Below are positions 8,477 to 16,797 of a stretch of 64,000 nt of DNA, piece after piece. This stretch comes from Sulfuricurvum sp. (lineage in GTDB: Bacteria > Campylobacterota > Campylobacteria > Campylobacterales > Sulfurimonadaceae). The translations under genes were made by a program, and so were the position numbers. The notes beneath the pieces were generated by a model, which had not been told where the DNA came from, ran no database searches, and saw nothing but the letters and a program-made list of their open reading frames with translations. The DNA lies in NCBI RefSeq assembly GCF_028710345.1, contig NZ_JAQTUH010000005.1, positions 1-64,000 on the forward strand, written 5' to 3'. Within the stretch, counting starts at the first letter, position 1, and each line of letters begins with the position of its first letter.

Positions 8477-10216
8477 ATGAAAACCATAACCCCCGAAACC
8501 CTCCGTTACCTACCCACCACCCGTGCCGAAATGGACTCACGCGGATGGGAACAATGCGATGTAATTCTTATAAGTGGTGATGCCTATATCGATTCACCTT
8601 TTATCGGGGTTGCGGTCGTGGGGCGTATATTGGAGCGGGAGGGGTATCGTGTCGGGATTATCGGACAGCCTGATATCACTACCGATGATGTAATGCGCTT
8701 GGGTGAGCCGAAACTCTTTTGGGGGGTGAGCGGCGGGAGCGTCGATTCGATGGTCTCCAACTATACCGCGACCAAAAAATTCCGCAACAGCGATGACTAT
8801 ACCCCCGGTGGTGTCAATAATGCACGACCCGATCGTGCGACGTTGGTTTACACCAACCTAATCCGCAAATATTTCAAAAACACCGTCCCTATCGTCCTCG
8901 GAGGTATCGAGGCGAGTTTACGCCGTGTTACCCATTATGACTACTGGACGAACAAACTGCGTAAACCGATACTCTTTGATTCCAAAGCCGATTATCTCAT
9001 TTACGGAATGGGGGAGGGGGCGATTGTTTCTCTGCCCAAAGCGTTGTCAAACGGTGAATCTCCCCATAACATTCGAGGGGTATGCTATATTGCGAAAGAG
9101 CCACGTGAAGAGTATTTGAGACTTCCATCCCATCAAGAGTGTTTAGATGATAAAGAGCGCTACATCGATCTCTTTGATGCGTTTTACGATAACAATGACC
9201 CCATCTCGGCAAAAGGGTTGTGTCAAGAGGTAGACGGACGCTACGCGATCCAAAACCCTCCCGCCGATTATTTGGATGAGAACGAAATGGACGCGGTATC
9301 TGCATTGCCCTTTACCCGTGAGCTTCACCCTTACCATCGACCCAAAGGTGCTGTGAAGTGTCTGGAGACGATCAAATTTTCTATCATGACCCATCAAGGG
9401 TGCTGGGGAGAGTGTAATTTTTGTGCTATCGGCGTTCATCAGGGGCGTACTATCCGTACCCGCAGTGAGGAGTCCATCCTAAAAGAGGCGACGCAGTTTA
9501 CCGAGTACAAAGATTTCAAAGGAATCATCAGCGACGTCGGAGGCCCAACGGCAAACATGTACGGCTATGAGTGTACTAAAAAGCTCAAACACGGTACGTG
9601 TGCTCATCAGAGATGTGTCGATGATACCCATCTTTGCAAATCCATGAAGGTCGATCACACCCGTGTCATCAATCTCCTTCGACGGCTTCGTGAAGTACGC
9701 GGAATCAAAAAAGCATTTGTCGCTTCGGGTGTTCGTTATGATCTCATAAACGAGGATAAAGCTCAAGGATACGAATATCTCAAAGAGATGGTGCGCCACC
9801 ACATCTCAGGACAGATGAAAGTCGCCCCCGAACACACCTCCGATCATGTCCTCCACCTCATGAACAAACCGGGGAAACAAACCCTCGTCGATTTTAAAAA
9901 GCTCTATGATCAGCTCAACCGCGAAGAGGGGAAAAAGCAGTTCTTGACCTACTATCTCATCGCCGCCCATCCGGGATGTACCGAGAAAGATATGCACGAT
10001 CTCAAACGCTTTACTACGGATGAGCTAAAGATGAACCCTGAACAAGCACAGGTCTTTACCCCGACCCCTGGAACGTATTCTGCCGTGATGTACTACACCG
10101 AGATGGATCCTGCCACCCGCAAAAAAATCTTCGTTGAAAAAGATACGGCGCGTAAAGAGAAACAAAAACAGATTGTTGTTGCTAAAGATAATTTTAAGAG
10201 CGGGTTTGGGAGTTAA
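8477..10216 (+). CDS. ygiQ: YgiQ family radical SAM protein
   Basis: A 579-residue protein matching the YgiQ/UPF0313 radical SAM family in length and sequence. The N-terminal third has the cobalamin-domain-like start (VILISGDAYIDSP) and the iron-sulfur motif CxxxCxxC is seen at Cys309, Cys313 and Cys316 (HQGCWGECNFC). The family is widespread but its substrate is not established. It has its own upstream gap of about 160 bp and no operon partner. The last 26 bp of the gene are repeated about 960 bp downstream (see 11173-11198), which suggests that the DNA after it was inserted at the gene end. Confidence 0.93.
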   Translation: MKTITPETLRYLPTTRAEMDSRGWEQCDVILISGDAYIDSPFIGVAVVGRILEREGYRVGIIGQPDITTDDVMRLGEPKLFWGVSGGSVDSMVSNYTATKKFRNSDDYTPGGVNNARPDRATLVYTNLIRKYFKNTVPIVLGGIEASLRRVTHYDYWTNKLRKPILFDSKADYLIYGMGEGAIVSLPKALSNGESPHNIRGVCYIAKEPREEYLRLPSHQECLDDKERYIDLFDAFYDNNDPISAKGLCQEVDGRYAIQNPPADYLDENEMDAVSALPFTRELHPYHRPKGAVKCLETIKFSIMTHQGCWGECNFCAIGVHQGRTIRTRSEESILKEATQFTEYKDFKGIISDVGGPTANMYGYECTKKLKHGTCAHQRCVDDTHLCKSMKVDHTRVINLLRRLREVRGIKKAFVASGVRYDLINEDKAQGYEYLKEMVRHHISGQMKVAPEHTSDHVLHLMNKPGKQTLVDFKKLYDQLNREEGKKQFLTYYLIAAHPGCTEKDMHDLKRFTTDELKMNPEQAQVFTPTPGTYSAVMYYTEMDPATRKKIFVEKDTARKEKQKQIVVAKDNFKSGFGS

Positions 10217-10243
10217 ATGTTTTATCATAAAAGGAGGTTGTAA

Positions 10244-10741
10244 ATGAAAATAAAATTATTGATAATACTTGCTGGTCTAATTCTATTGATTGGATTTTTT
10301 TATTTTTATGATTTTAATCGGGAAGGGCATGGATTGGAGATTGAGAATCATTCGGATGGCAATATCACAATATTAAAAATTGTCAATGATGATAAAGAAT
10401 TAATTCTTCCAATAGGCGCAGGAGTTTTAGAATCAAAACCACATAATCAAAACGTTTTCAATCATGATTCTATTGGTGGGTGTGATGTTTTAACGTCTGG
10501 ACGCTATACGCCTGGTACTCTTAAAATTACCATTAAAAATGAAATTGGCGAAATAAAAACTGCTTCATGTATTTTAAAACGTTCAAGAAATGTAGGTATT
10601 TCCTATGATAGTGAATTTATTGTTCAGTATATGGGTAATAATCAATTGATGTGTCGAAATATAGGTTTTGAAGGAGTTGATTGTGCTTCTCCTGATCGAA
10701 GATTAGGAATCAAAATTATAGATGCAAATACATCTTCTTAA
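10244..10741 (+). CDS. Hypothetical exported or membrane-anchored protein
   Basis: A 165-residue protein that I do not recognise. The N-terminus is a clean membrane segment (residues 3-23, followed by a short aromatic stretch), with no lipobox, so the rest is probably periplasmic. Four cysteines in the exported part (GGCDV, ASCIL, LMCRN, VDCAS) could form two disulfides. A strong AAAGGAGG site precedes the ATG. The DNA is more AT-rich than ygiQ before it, and the gene lies inside the patch bounded by copies of the ygiQ tail, so recent acquisition is plausible. Confidence 0.7.
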   Translation: MKIKLLIILAGLILLIGFFYFYDFNREGHGLEIENHSDGNITILKIVNDDKELILPIGAGVLESKPHNQNVFNHDSIGGCDVLTSGRYTPGTLKITIKNEIGEIKTASCILKRSRNVGISYDSEFIVQYMGNNQLMCRNIGFEGVDCASPDRRLGIKIIDANTSS

Positions 10742-10753
10742 ATATCTTGTATA

Positions 10754-10840
10754 ACTTACTTTTCCGTTCGTGGTGAGCTTGTCGAACCATGAACTACACA
10801 CCCTTCGACAGGCTCAGGGCGAACGGGGTAAAATAAGTAA
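10754..10840. repeat. REP/MITE-like palindromic element
   Basis: Two inverted arms of about 26 bp, 10764-10789 and 10801-10826, share CCGTTCG, TGAGC and TGTCGAA in the same order. Similarity continues outward as ACTTACTTTT versus the reverse complement of AAAATAAGT. The core (TTCGACAGGCTCAGGGCGAACGG type) resembles a palindromic repeat that recurs between genes in many bacterial genomes. It would fold into one long hairpin and may also end transcription of the gene before it. Confidence 0.75.
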
Positions 10841-10909
10841 ATGCAAATTTACTCTCATTTAGCCGAAATAAGATAAAATATTTAACAAGAAAAAAAAGGG
10901 GGTTGAATT

Positions 10910-11149
10910 ATGATAAGTTTATCTATTCAAGAACCGAAAATCGAGCATTTTTTTAAACATTCACAAGAAGAGATGATCAAAGCACTGCGCTTTATCGTTG
11001 AACATGAGATCGACTATGTTGAATCCTCATACGAGCTTTCGGCTGAACAAAAAAAAGAGCTTTCATCACGTATCGAGTCGTATCACAATGATCGCTCCAT
11101 TGGAAAATCATGGAGCGACATCAAGAATTTATTATTGTTTCGAGATTGA
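10910..11149 (+). CDS. Orphan addiction-module antitoxin-like protein (TIGR02574-like)
   Basis: A 79-residue protein whose C-terminal half (LSAEQKKELSSRIESY followed by GKSWSDIKNLL) follows the pattern of the putative addiction-module component family TIGR02574, where a conserved GxSW-x-E/D-I/V segment is typical. These are usually antitoxins paired with a RelE/ParE-type toxin just downstream. No toxin frame follows here: the 45 bp after the stop hold only a repeat of the ygiQ tail and the end of the convergent gene. An SD-like AAGGGGG lies about 6 nt before the ATG. The N-terminal 30 residues are not typical, so the family call is moderate. Confidence 0.6.
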   Translation: MISLSIQEPKIEHFFKHSQEEMIKALRFIVEHEIDYVESSYELSAEQKKELSSRIESYHNDRSIGKSWSDIKNLLLFRD

Positions 11150-11172
11150 ATTTTAGATGTTACAAAAGGAAT

Positions 11173-11198
11173 ATTTTAAAATCGGATTTGGGAGTTAA
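11173..11198 (+). repeat. Direct repeat of the ygiQ 3' end
   Basis: Bases 11173-11198 match 10191-10216, the last 26 bp of ygiQ including its TAA, at 23 of 26 positions. The copy even keeps the frame: an ATG at 11157 would read MLQKEYFKIGFGS, compared with KDNFKSGFGS at the end of YgiQ. The two copies bracket about 960 bp holding the unknown exported protein, the palindrome and the orphan antitoxin. This is what an insertion at a gene 3' end, or a tail duplication, would leave. Confidence 0.7.
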
Positions 11199-12994
11199 TA
11201 AAGCGGTTCCGGTTTTCCGGTGTAATATCCTTGGGAATAATCGATCCCATGTTCTTGAACAGCGACATAAATCGCTTCATCACTGACAAATTCGGCAATC
11301 GTTGCAGCCCCAATTTTACGAGCAAAATCGACGATAGTATCGATAATGATAGCGTGACGGTTGTTGGTTGTTATTCCGCGAATAAGTGAACCGTCGATTT
11401 TGATATAATCGACTCCCAATTTTAAGATATTTTCAAAATTTGAGTATCCTGTTCCAAAATCATCAATAGCGATTTTAGCCCCTAACGCTTTTACTTGGGT
11501 AATAAAGTGGGTTACTTCATCGTAATTTTCTATCCCCTCAGACTCCAAAATTTCAAATACAATGCGAGAAGCTGTGTTCGTTTCGGTAATGATTCGGATA
11601 ATCTCACTTACAGTGGATGGGTTTCGTATGTCACTGTCTGAGAGATTAATGGAAAACTCTTCATGACGATTTTCAAAAACATGACAGGAGTGTTTGACCA
11701 CCTCTCGTGTAATTTGGGGATAGAGCTTGGTTTTTTTTGCAATCGATAAAAAATCATTGGGGAGGATAAGTACTCCGTTTTCATCTCTCATCCGTACCAA
11801 AGCTTCGTATTTATCAATTTTCCCCGTCTTGATGTTAACGATAGGTTGAAAATAACAGTGTATCCGTTCTGAAGCGAGTGCTTTTCGGATAGAACCTGCC
11901 ATGGCAATATTGGTTTTATAGGTTTGCTCGACGTTGTGATGCTCTTTGTAGAGGGCAATAGGTGTTTTGCGCTCTTTAGCTGAATGAAGAGCAATATCAG
12001 CATGAGTAAGGAGCTTATTACCTCCAATAGAAATGCCGATTGATAATCCTATATGTATGGACTCATCATCAATGATAAATGCTTTTTCTTCGAGATTAGT
12101 AAGGATAGTATTCATTTGTGAACGCACTTCATGCCATTCTAATGAATCATTGAAAAGGACAGCGAATTCATCTCCTCCGATACGATAAGGATGAGGATAG
12201 ATAGTTTGAAGCCATTCACTGAGTTGACGCAAAATAGCATCACCCGCTTTAATACCGAAAAAATCGTTAATCTCTTTAAAGTTATCGATGTTAAAAATAG
12301 CACATCCCGTTGGATTATTGGATTCTAAATCGAGAATAATTTTTTGTCGGTTAGGGAGGGAAGTCAATTGATCGTAATAGGCTAATGTTAATAATTTTTC
12401 TTGATGAGAATCAATCTGAGTTTCATAAAATGAACGCGTTAATACTATATTGACGATAAAAGCACAAATCTCAAGAAGACGCTTGTGAAAACCGGAAGGG
12501 GAACGGTGTTCAAAAGAGCTGAGGGCAAAACTCCCGATTGCTTTTCTATTTTTGTCTCGAATAGGCATAGACCAGCAAGAGCAGAGGTTAAAATCATACG
12601 CTATATGTCTGAGGTCACTCCAGCGTGCATCTGTTTTGGTATCTTTGACGTATTGAGGTTCGTTATGAAAAACGGCATTTCCGCATGATCCCCCTCCTGT
12701 GCCAGGTTTAAGACCTGCTAGTGCATTATGTCCAACTTCTGGGATTGAGGGAGCTGATATCACACTCATTAATCCGTTGTCAGGATTCAATAGCATGATA
12801 GAGGCAACAGAGTTCGGAAGTAACTTTTCAGCCATTTGGCATAAGGTGGATAATACTATCTGCTCATTCTTGCCAGTTGCAATAAGTTCAAAAATCTTTT
12901 CTTGTATGTCGAGAATTTTGGTGTATTCAATAGGGGTAAGGATAACCTCTTCTTCACTCTCTAATGATTGGCAATGTGCTGTAGTTTGGGACAT
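11195..12994 (-). CDS. GAF-GGDEF-EAL c-di-GMP turnover protein
   Basis: A 599-residue soluble protein: GAF sensor domain (about 30-190, with GTGGGSCGNAVF), GGDEF domain with intact RIGGDEFAVLF (motif 273-277), and EAL domain with intact EALVR (397-399), FEILESEG, DDFGTGYS and KIDGSLI. Such proteins can make and degrade the second messenger c-di-GMP; which activity dominates cannot be told from sequence. An SD (AAGG, 6 nt before ATG) and a TATAAT box at 13021-13026 precede it. Its EAL half is clearly paralogous to that of the gene ending at 17526. Likely input to the LapD switch nearby, but that link is inference. Confidence 0.92.
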   Translation of the reverse strand: MSQTTAHCQSLESEEEVILTPIEYTKILDIQEKIFELIATGKNEQIVLSTLCQMAEKLLPNSVASIMLLNPDNGLMSVISAPSIPEVGHNALAGLKPGTGGGSCGNAVFHNEPQYVKDTKTDARWSDLRHIAYDFNLCSCWSMPIRDKNRKAIGSFALSSFEHRSPSGFHKRLLEICAFIVNIVLTRSFYETQIDSHQEKLLTLAYYDQLTSLPNRQKIILDLESNNPTGCAIFNIDNFKEINDFFGIKAGDAILRQLSEWLQTIYPHPYRIGGDEFAVLFNDSLEWHEVRSQMNTILTNLEEKAFIIDDESIHIGLSIGISIGGNKLLTHADIALHSAKERKTPIALYKEHHNVEQTYKTNIAMAGSIRKALASERIHCYFQPIVNIKTGKIDKYEALVRMRDENGVLILPNDFLSIAKKTKLYPQITREVVKHSCHVFENRHEEFSINLSDSDIRNPSTVSEIIRIITETNTASRIVFEILESEGIENYDEVTHFITQVKALGAKIAIDDFGTGYSNFENILKLGVDYIKIDGSLIRGITTNNRHAIIIDTIVDFARKIGAATIAEFVSDEAIYVAVQEHGIDYSQGYYTGKPEPLY

Positions 12995-13020
12995 CTAACA
13001 CCTTACATAATTCATAAACT

Positions 13021-13026
13021 ATTATA
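13021..13026 (-). promoter_or_regulatory. -10 box (TATAAT) for the GAF-GGDEF-EAL gene
   Basis: A perfect TATAAT on the minus strand would start transcription near 13014 and give a leader of about 20 nt before the ATG at 12994. A weak TTGCAT lies 19 bp upstream. Campylobacterota vegetative promoters often lack a conserved -35 box. Confidence 0.55.
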
Positions 13027-13150
13027 ACTATACATTAAAAGTTCTATGCAAAGTTTTAAAAAAAAGAGTTAGCTGTTGAGGAAGAATATTTTCCCTCTTA
13101 CCTCTCTTTTAGTTTCATTCCTCTACAATAAACTTTCTAAAGTTCAACAA

Positions 13151-13411
13151 ATGGAATACTTTTTGCGTATCGATAAATTTCTTAATGCAGTTAATCTGAC
13201 CAAACGCCGTACCATTGCCCAAGATATGATTGGTGAAGATGTGGTACTGCTCAATGACAAAGCGGTAAAACCCGCTAAGAATGTGGCTGTCGGTGATATC
13301 ATTACCCTCGTTTATTTGGCAAAAACTCTTCGTTATGAAGTGTTGGCGATTCCGACACTTAAATCGACTCCTAAATCTCAACAAAATCTCTATATCAAGG
13401 AGCTAGTATGA
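13151..13411 (+). CDS. S4-domain RNA-binding protein (HslR/RqcP-like)
   Basis: An 86-residue single S4 domain starting MEYFLRIDKFL, with the RNA-binding signature LTKRRTIAQDMI and GDxI turn. Proteins of this size in the HslR/RqcP group bind 23S rRNA or peptidyl-tRNA on split 50S subunits during ribosome rescue. The ATG at 13151 is preferred over the TTG at 13076, because family members begin within a few residues of RIDKFL. It overlaps trpD by 4 bp (ATGA). A TACAAT box at 13124-13129 could be its promoter. The same protein precedes TsaE and LptB in related genomes as I recall. Confidence 0.82.
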   Translation: MEYFLRIDKFLNAVNLTKRRTIAQDMIGEDVVLLNDKAVKPAKNVAVGDIITLVYLAKTLRYEVLAIPTLKSTPKSQQNLYIKELV

Positions 13412-14388
13412 TTGCCACTAAAGCTCATTTTGAAGCACTTTTTGAGCATCGCATGAATGACGAGGAGATGCGGGAGTTTTTATCAACTCTTCCACTCAAT
13501 GAATCAACCTCTTCATCGATGATAGCAATCGCCGCTGAAGTGATGCGTAGACACTCTATCATCCTCGAAGTTCCTGCTGAACTCAAACCGAAACTGATTG
13601 ATGTCGTCGGAACTGGGGGAGATAAAAGCGGCAGTTTTAACGTTAGCTCTACCGTCTCTATCCTCTTGGCGGGATGCGGTGCGTATGTGGCTAAACACGG
13701 TAATCGCTCGATTACCTCAAAATCGGGAAGCGCAGACGTGTTGGAGTATTTGGGGGTTAAGCTCGATTTGAGTTTAGACAATAGTTCACGGTTGCTTCAA
13801 GAGACGGGTTTTACTTTTTTGTTTGCCCAATACCACCATCCGGCGATGAAATTTATTATGCCGATTCGTCGCTCTATTCCTGAAAAGACCATCTTTAATA
13901 TATTGGGTCCTCTAACCAATCCGGTAGGATTATCGAAAATATTACTCGGTGTTTTTGATGAAGTGTTTGTTCCGAAAATGGCGGAAGCGGCGCGTGAACT
14001 GGGGATGAAATCGGCGATAGTGGTGAGCTCACGTGAAAAGATGGATGAAATCAGTATCAGCGATGTCACTTCTGCGGGTTATTTGCATAACGATGTAATC
14101 GAGTATTTCGAAATCGATCCACAGATGTATGGGATCAAAAAAGCTCCGTTTGAAGCGATACTCGGTGGCGAAGCAGAACAAAATGCCGTGATTATGCGCA
14201 ATATTTTCGCCAATAAAGCGACCGATGCACAGCGGGATATGGTACTGATTAATGCAGCATTCGCACTTCTCGCTGATGGTCAAGCACGAGATGTCCAAGA
14301 GGGTTTAGAGATTGCACGTGATGGATTACAAAGTGGTAAAGCGGAACGTAAACTCGAAGAGATTATTGCGGTGTCGTCAAAACTATGA
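13408..14388 (+). CDS. trpD: Anthranilate phosphoribosyltransferase
   Basis: A 326-residue enzyme that joins anthranilate to phosphoribosyl pyrophosphate in tryptophan synthesis. Visible family motifs: the glycine-rich PRPP loop VVGTGGDKSGSFNVS (near residue 67), KHGNRS and SGSADVLEYLG just after, and the NILGPLTNP segment. Length is typical for the unfused enzyme. It is embedded in a housekeeping operon with no other trp gene in view, overlapping the S4 gene by 4 bp upstream and tsaE by 4 bp downstream. Confidence 0.95.
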   Translation: MIATKAHFEALFEHRMNDEEMREFLSTLPLNESTSSSMIAIAAEVMRRHSIILEVPAELKPKLIDVVGTGGDKSGSFNVSSTVSILLAGCGAYVAKHGNRSITSKSGSADVLEYLGVKLDLSLDNSSRLLQETGFTFLFAQYHHPAMKFIMPIRRSIPEKTIFNILGPLTNPVGLSKILLGVFDEVFVPKMAEAARELGMKSAIVVSSREKMDEISISDVTSAGYLHNDVIEYFEIDPQMYGIKKAPFEAILGGEAEQNAVIMRNIFANKATDAQRDMVLINAAFALLADGQARDVQEGLEIARDGLQSGKAERKLEEIIAVSSKL

Positions 14389-14798
14389 TGAAACTTTCTC
14401 GTGATCAATTACCGCAGTTATGTGAGAAGATCATCACTACATTGCCACAAGGCGGTGTAGTCATTTTGCAAGGTGATTTGGCAAGTGGTAAAACAACATT
14501 TACACAAAATTTTGCCCGATTTTTGAATCTTGAGGATGCAGTAACATCTCCTACTTTTTCGCTTCAACAAATCTATGGAGGAGATTTGTTTCATTATGAT
14601 CTCTACAATTATGGGTTTGAAAAATTTATCTCTTTGGGGATGATGGAAGAATTAGAACGTACGGGATATCACTTGATCGAGTGGGGAGATGAACAATTAA
14701 TTTCACTGTTGTCGCAGGCAGGATTTGCGTATTGTGTGATAAAAATATCGAAATGCGAAGATAATATTAGATGTTATGAGGTAGTTAATGGAAAATAA
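14385..14798 (+). CDS. tsaE: tRNA threonylcarbamoyladenosine biosynthesis ATPase TsaE
   Basis: A 137-residue P-loop ATPase of the YjeE/TsaE family, with Walker A GDLASGKTTF near residue 30, the family segment TSPTFSLQQIY, and HYDLYNY. TsaE works with TsaB and TsaD to make the t6A modification at position 37 of ANN-decoding tRNAs. It starts inside the trpD stop (ATGATG; either ATG could be used) and overlaps lptB by 11 bp. Confidence 0.93.
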   Translation: MMKLSRDQLPQLCEKIITTLPQGGVVILQGDLASGKTTFTQNFARFLNLEDAVTSPTFSLQQIYGGDLFHYDLYNYGFEKFISLGMMEELERTGYHLIEWGDEQLISLLSQAGFAYCVIKISKCEDNIRCYEVVNGK

Positions 14799-15522
14799 AA
14801 TTCATACATTAAAGATCGATTCATTGGTGAAAACGATAAAGCACCATGAGATTGTTCGAGGTATTAGTATGGAGTTAAAAACCGGAGAGGTTGTAGGTCT
14901 TTTAGGACCAAACGGTGCGGGTAAAACGACTACATTCTACATGATATGTGGTTTGGTGGAAGCAACTTCGGGTAATGTCTATATTGACGAGAATAATGTC
15001 TCTGGATTACCACTGCATAAACGTTCACAAATGGGGATAGGATATCTCCCTCAAGAGGCTTCTATCTTTAAAGATTTGAGTGTCGAAGAGAATTTGATTA
15101 TTGCCGCTCAAGCAGGAAAATTGAGTAATGAGATGAGAGAAAAAAGGATCGAAGAGTTGCTAGAGATGTTTAACATCGAACCAATCCGAAATCGCAAAGG
15201 GATCAATCTCAGCGGCGGTGAGCGACGACGTGCAGAGATTGCCCGCGCTTTGGTCAATAAACCCCGTTTTTTACTCCTCGATGAGCCGTTTGCAGGAGTT
15301 GATCCTATCGCGGTAATGGATATTCAAAACGTCATTAAACAACTGGTCGAGTATGGAATAGGGGTACTGATAACAGATCATAATGTTCGTGAAACATTGG
15401 CGGTATGTGATCGTGCCTATGTTATCAAAAGCGGTGAACTGCTCGCATCGGGGAGCAGTGATGAGATTGCTCATAATAGCGATGTTCGTGAACACTATCT
15501 GGGCGAATCGTTTAAACTTTAA
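14788..15522 (+). CDS. lptB: LPS export ABC transporter ATPase LptB
   Basis: A 244-residue ABC ATPase with Walker A GPNGAGKTT, signature LSGGERRRAEIARAL, Walker B FLLLDEPFAGVDP and the switch histidine in ITDHNVRE, the sequence style of LptB. It powers extraction of lipopolysaccharide from the inner membrane through LptFG towards the LptC-LptA bridge; lptC and lptA lie further along this window at 35000-36011. It is followed by rpoN after 3 bp, the common lptB-rpoN arrangement. Confidence 0.95.
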   Translation: MENKIHTLKIDSLVKTIKHHEIVRGISMELKTGEVVGLLGPNGAGKTTTFYMICGLVEATSGNVYIDENNVSGLPLHKRSQMGIGYLPQEASIFKDLSVEENLIIAAQAGKLSNEMREKRIEELLEMFNIEPIRNRKGINLSGGERRRAEIARALVNKPRFLLLDEPFAGVDPIAVMDIQNVIKQLVEYGIGVLITDHNVRETLAVCDRAYVIKSGELLASGSSDEIAHNSDVREHYLGESFKL

Positions 15523-15525
15523 ATC

Positions 15526-16797
15526 ATGGCAGCACTTCGGGTAAAGACATCGGTTGAGGCGAAGAACAAGCTCTCGAACACATTACGCAATTGGCTCCCG
15601 ATTCTCCATTCGAGTTTAAGTGATTTGGGTGAAGCGATGGCTCCGTTTGTCGAGAGCAATCCGCTTATCGAAATCAAATCGGGCTACGAAGAATCTTTTG
15701 AAGCTAAAATCCCAAAAAAAATACAGTATGGCTATGTTCAAAACTCCCATTCGCAAGCGATCGAAGCACTCACTGTTCAACATAAAAGTTTGTATGATGT
15801 TCTCGATGAGCAGTGTGAAGCTCCACTTTTTCCTACACCGATTTCTCAAGCTGTTGCCCATCATGTGTGTGAAAACCTCGATGAAGGGGGATATTACGAG
15901 GGTGATGATACAACATTTTGTGCTGCGAATGGGATAACCATCGAGCAATTCGAAAAAATACGTGATAGATTTCGCCATGTAGAACCGGTAGGAGTTGGAG
16001 CGCGTGATCTTAGTGAGTCTTTTTTATTTCAGCTCGAACACGCCTCTATTAGTGATGAGGCCTATCCGTTAGCCCTCGAGATGTGTCACAATCTCGAATC
16101 GTTAAACCGTTATCATAAAGAGAGCTGTTTTAGTGAAGTGATGCGGGTGATCGGAAGTTTTAAAAATCCCCCTGCAATCGATTTTTTGGAAGATTCTCAG
16201 CAAGTAATTCCTGATTTGATGATATTTAACGATCCGGATGAGGGTATCGAGGTAAAACTAAATGATCAATATTATCCGAGTATTACGATTGATAACGACT
16301 ATGGGATTGATCACTCCTTTATCTCCCAAAAATTCAAAGAGGCTAAAAGTCTCGTCGATGCATTGGAGATGCGTAAAGCAACGCTGTATAAAGTAGGGCT
16401 TATGATTGTTGAATATCAATACGACTTTTTTCTTGGCGGTGCCATTAAACCTCTTACTCTTAAAATGCTTGCTGATGAGTTTGGGCATAACCCATCGACA
16501 ATCTCTCGTGCTATTGCGAACAAATACATTGCCTGTGATCGCGGAATCTATGCGATGAAAGAGTTTTTTACCACCGCCATCGATGAGGATATTTCCAATG
16601 CCGCAATCAAAGAGTATGTGGCAGAACTGGTTAAAAACGAATCGCATAAAAAACCGCTCAGTGATATGAAATTGCTTGATTTAGTACAGAAAAAGTTTAA
16701 TATCACGATGGTGCGTCGAACTATCGCTAAATACCGTTCCCAAGCCAATATCGCCGGATCAAGCGAGCGTAAAAAATTGTATCAGCTTGGACGATGA
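15526..16797 (+). CDS. rpoN: RNA polymerase sigma-54 factor
   Basis: A 423-residue sigma-54 protein. The C-terminal RpoN box is clear as RRTIAKYR (about 397-404), and the core-binding and HTH regions (AVAHHVCENLDEGGYYEGD; HNPSTISRAIANKYI) match the family. Region I is short and Gln-poor compared with enterobacterial RpoN, beginning with VKTSVEAKNKLSNTL. In this phylum RpoN mainly controls flagellar hook and basal-body genes. It follows lptB by 3 bp and overlaps the next gene by 4 bp. Confidence 0.95.
   Translation: MAALRVKTSVEAKNKLSNTLRNWLPILHSSLSDLGEAMAPFVESNPLIEIKSGYEESFEAKIPKKIQYGYVQNSHSQAIEALTVQHKSLYDVLDEQCEAPLFPTPISQAVAHHVCENLDEGGYYEGDDTTFCAANGITIEQFEKIRDRFRHVEPVGVGARDLSESFLFQLEHASISDEAYPLALEMCHNLESLNRYHKESCFSEVMRVIGSFKNPPAIDFLEDSQQVIPDLMIFNDPDEGIEVKLNDQYYPSITIDNDYGIDHSFISQKFKEAKSLVDALEMRKATLYKVGLMIVEYQYDFFLGGAIKPLTLKMLADEFGHNPSTISRAIANKYIACDRGIYAMKEFFTTAIDEDISNAAIKEYVAELVKNESHKKPLSDMKLLDLVQKKFNITMVRRTIAKYRSQANIAGSSERKKLYQLGR

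Noticed and set aside
13076-13150. Longer N-terminus for the S4 protein from a TTG
   Set aside because: The extra 25 residues are not S4-like, lack a good SD, and would lie across the proposed promoter at 13124-13129.
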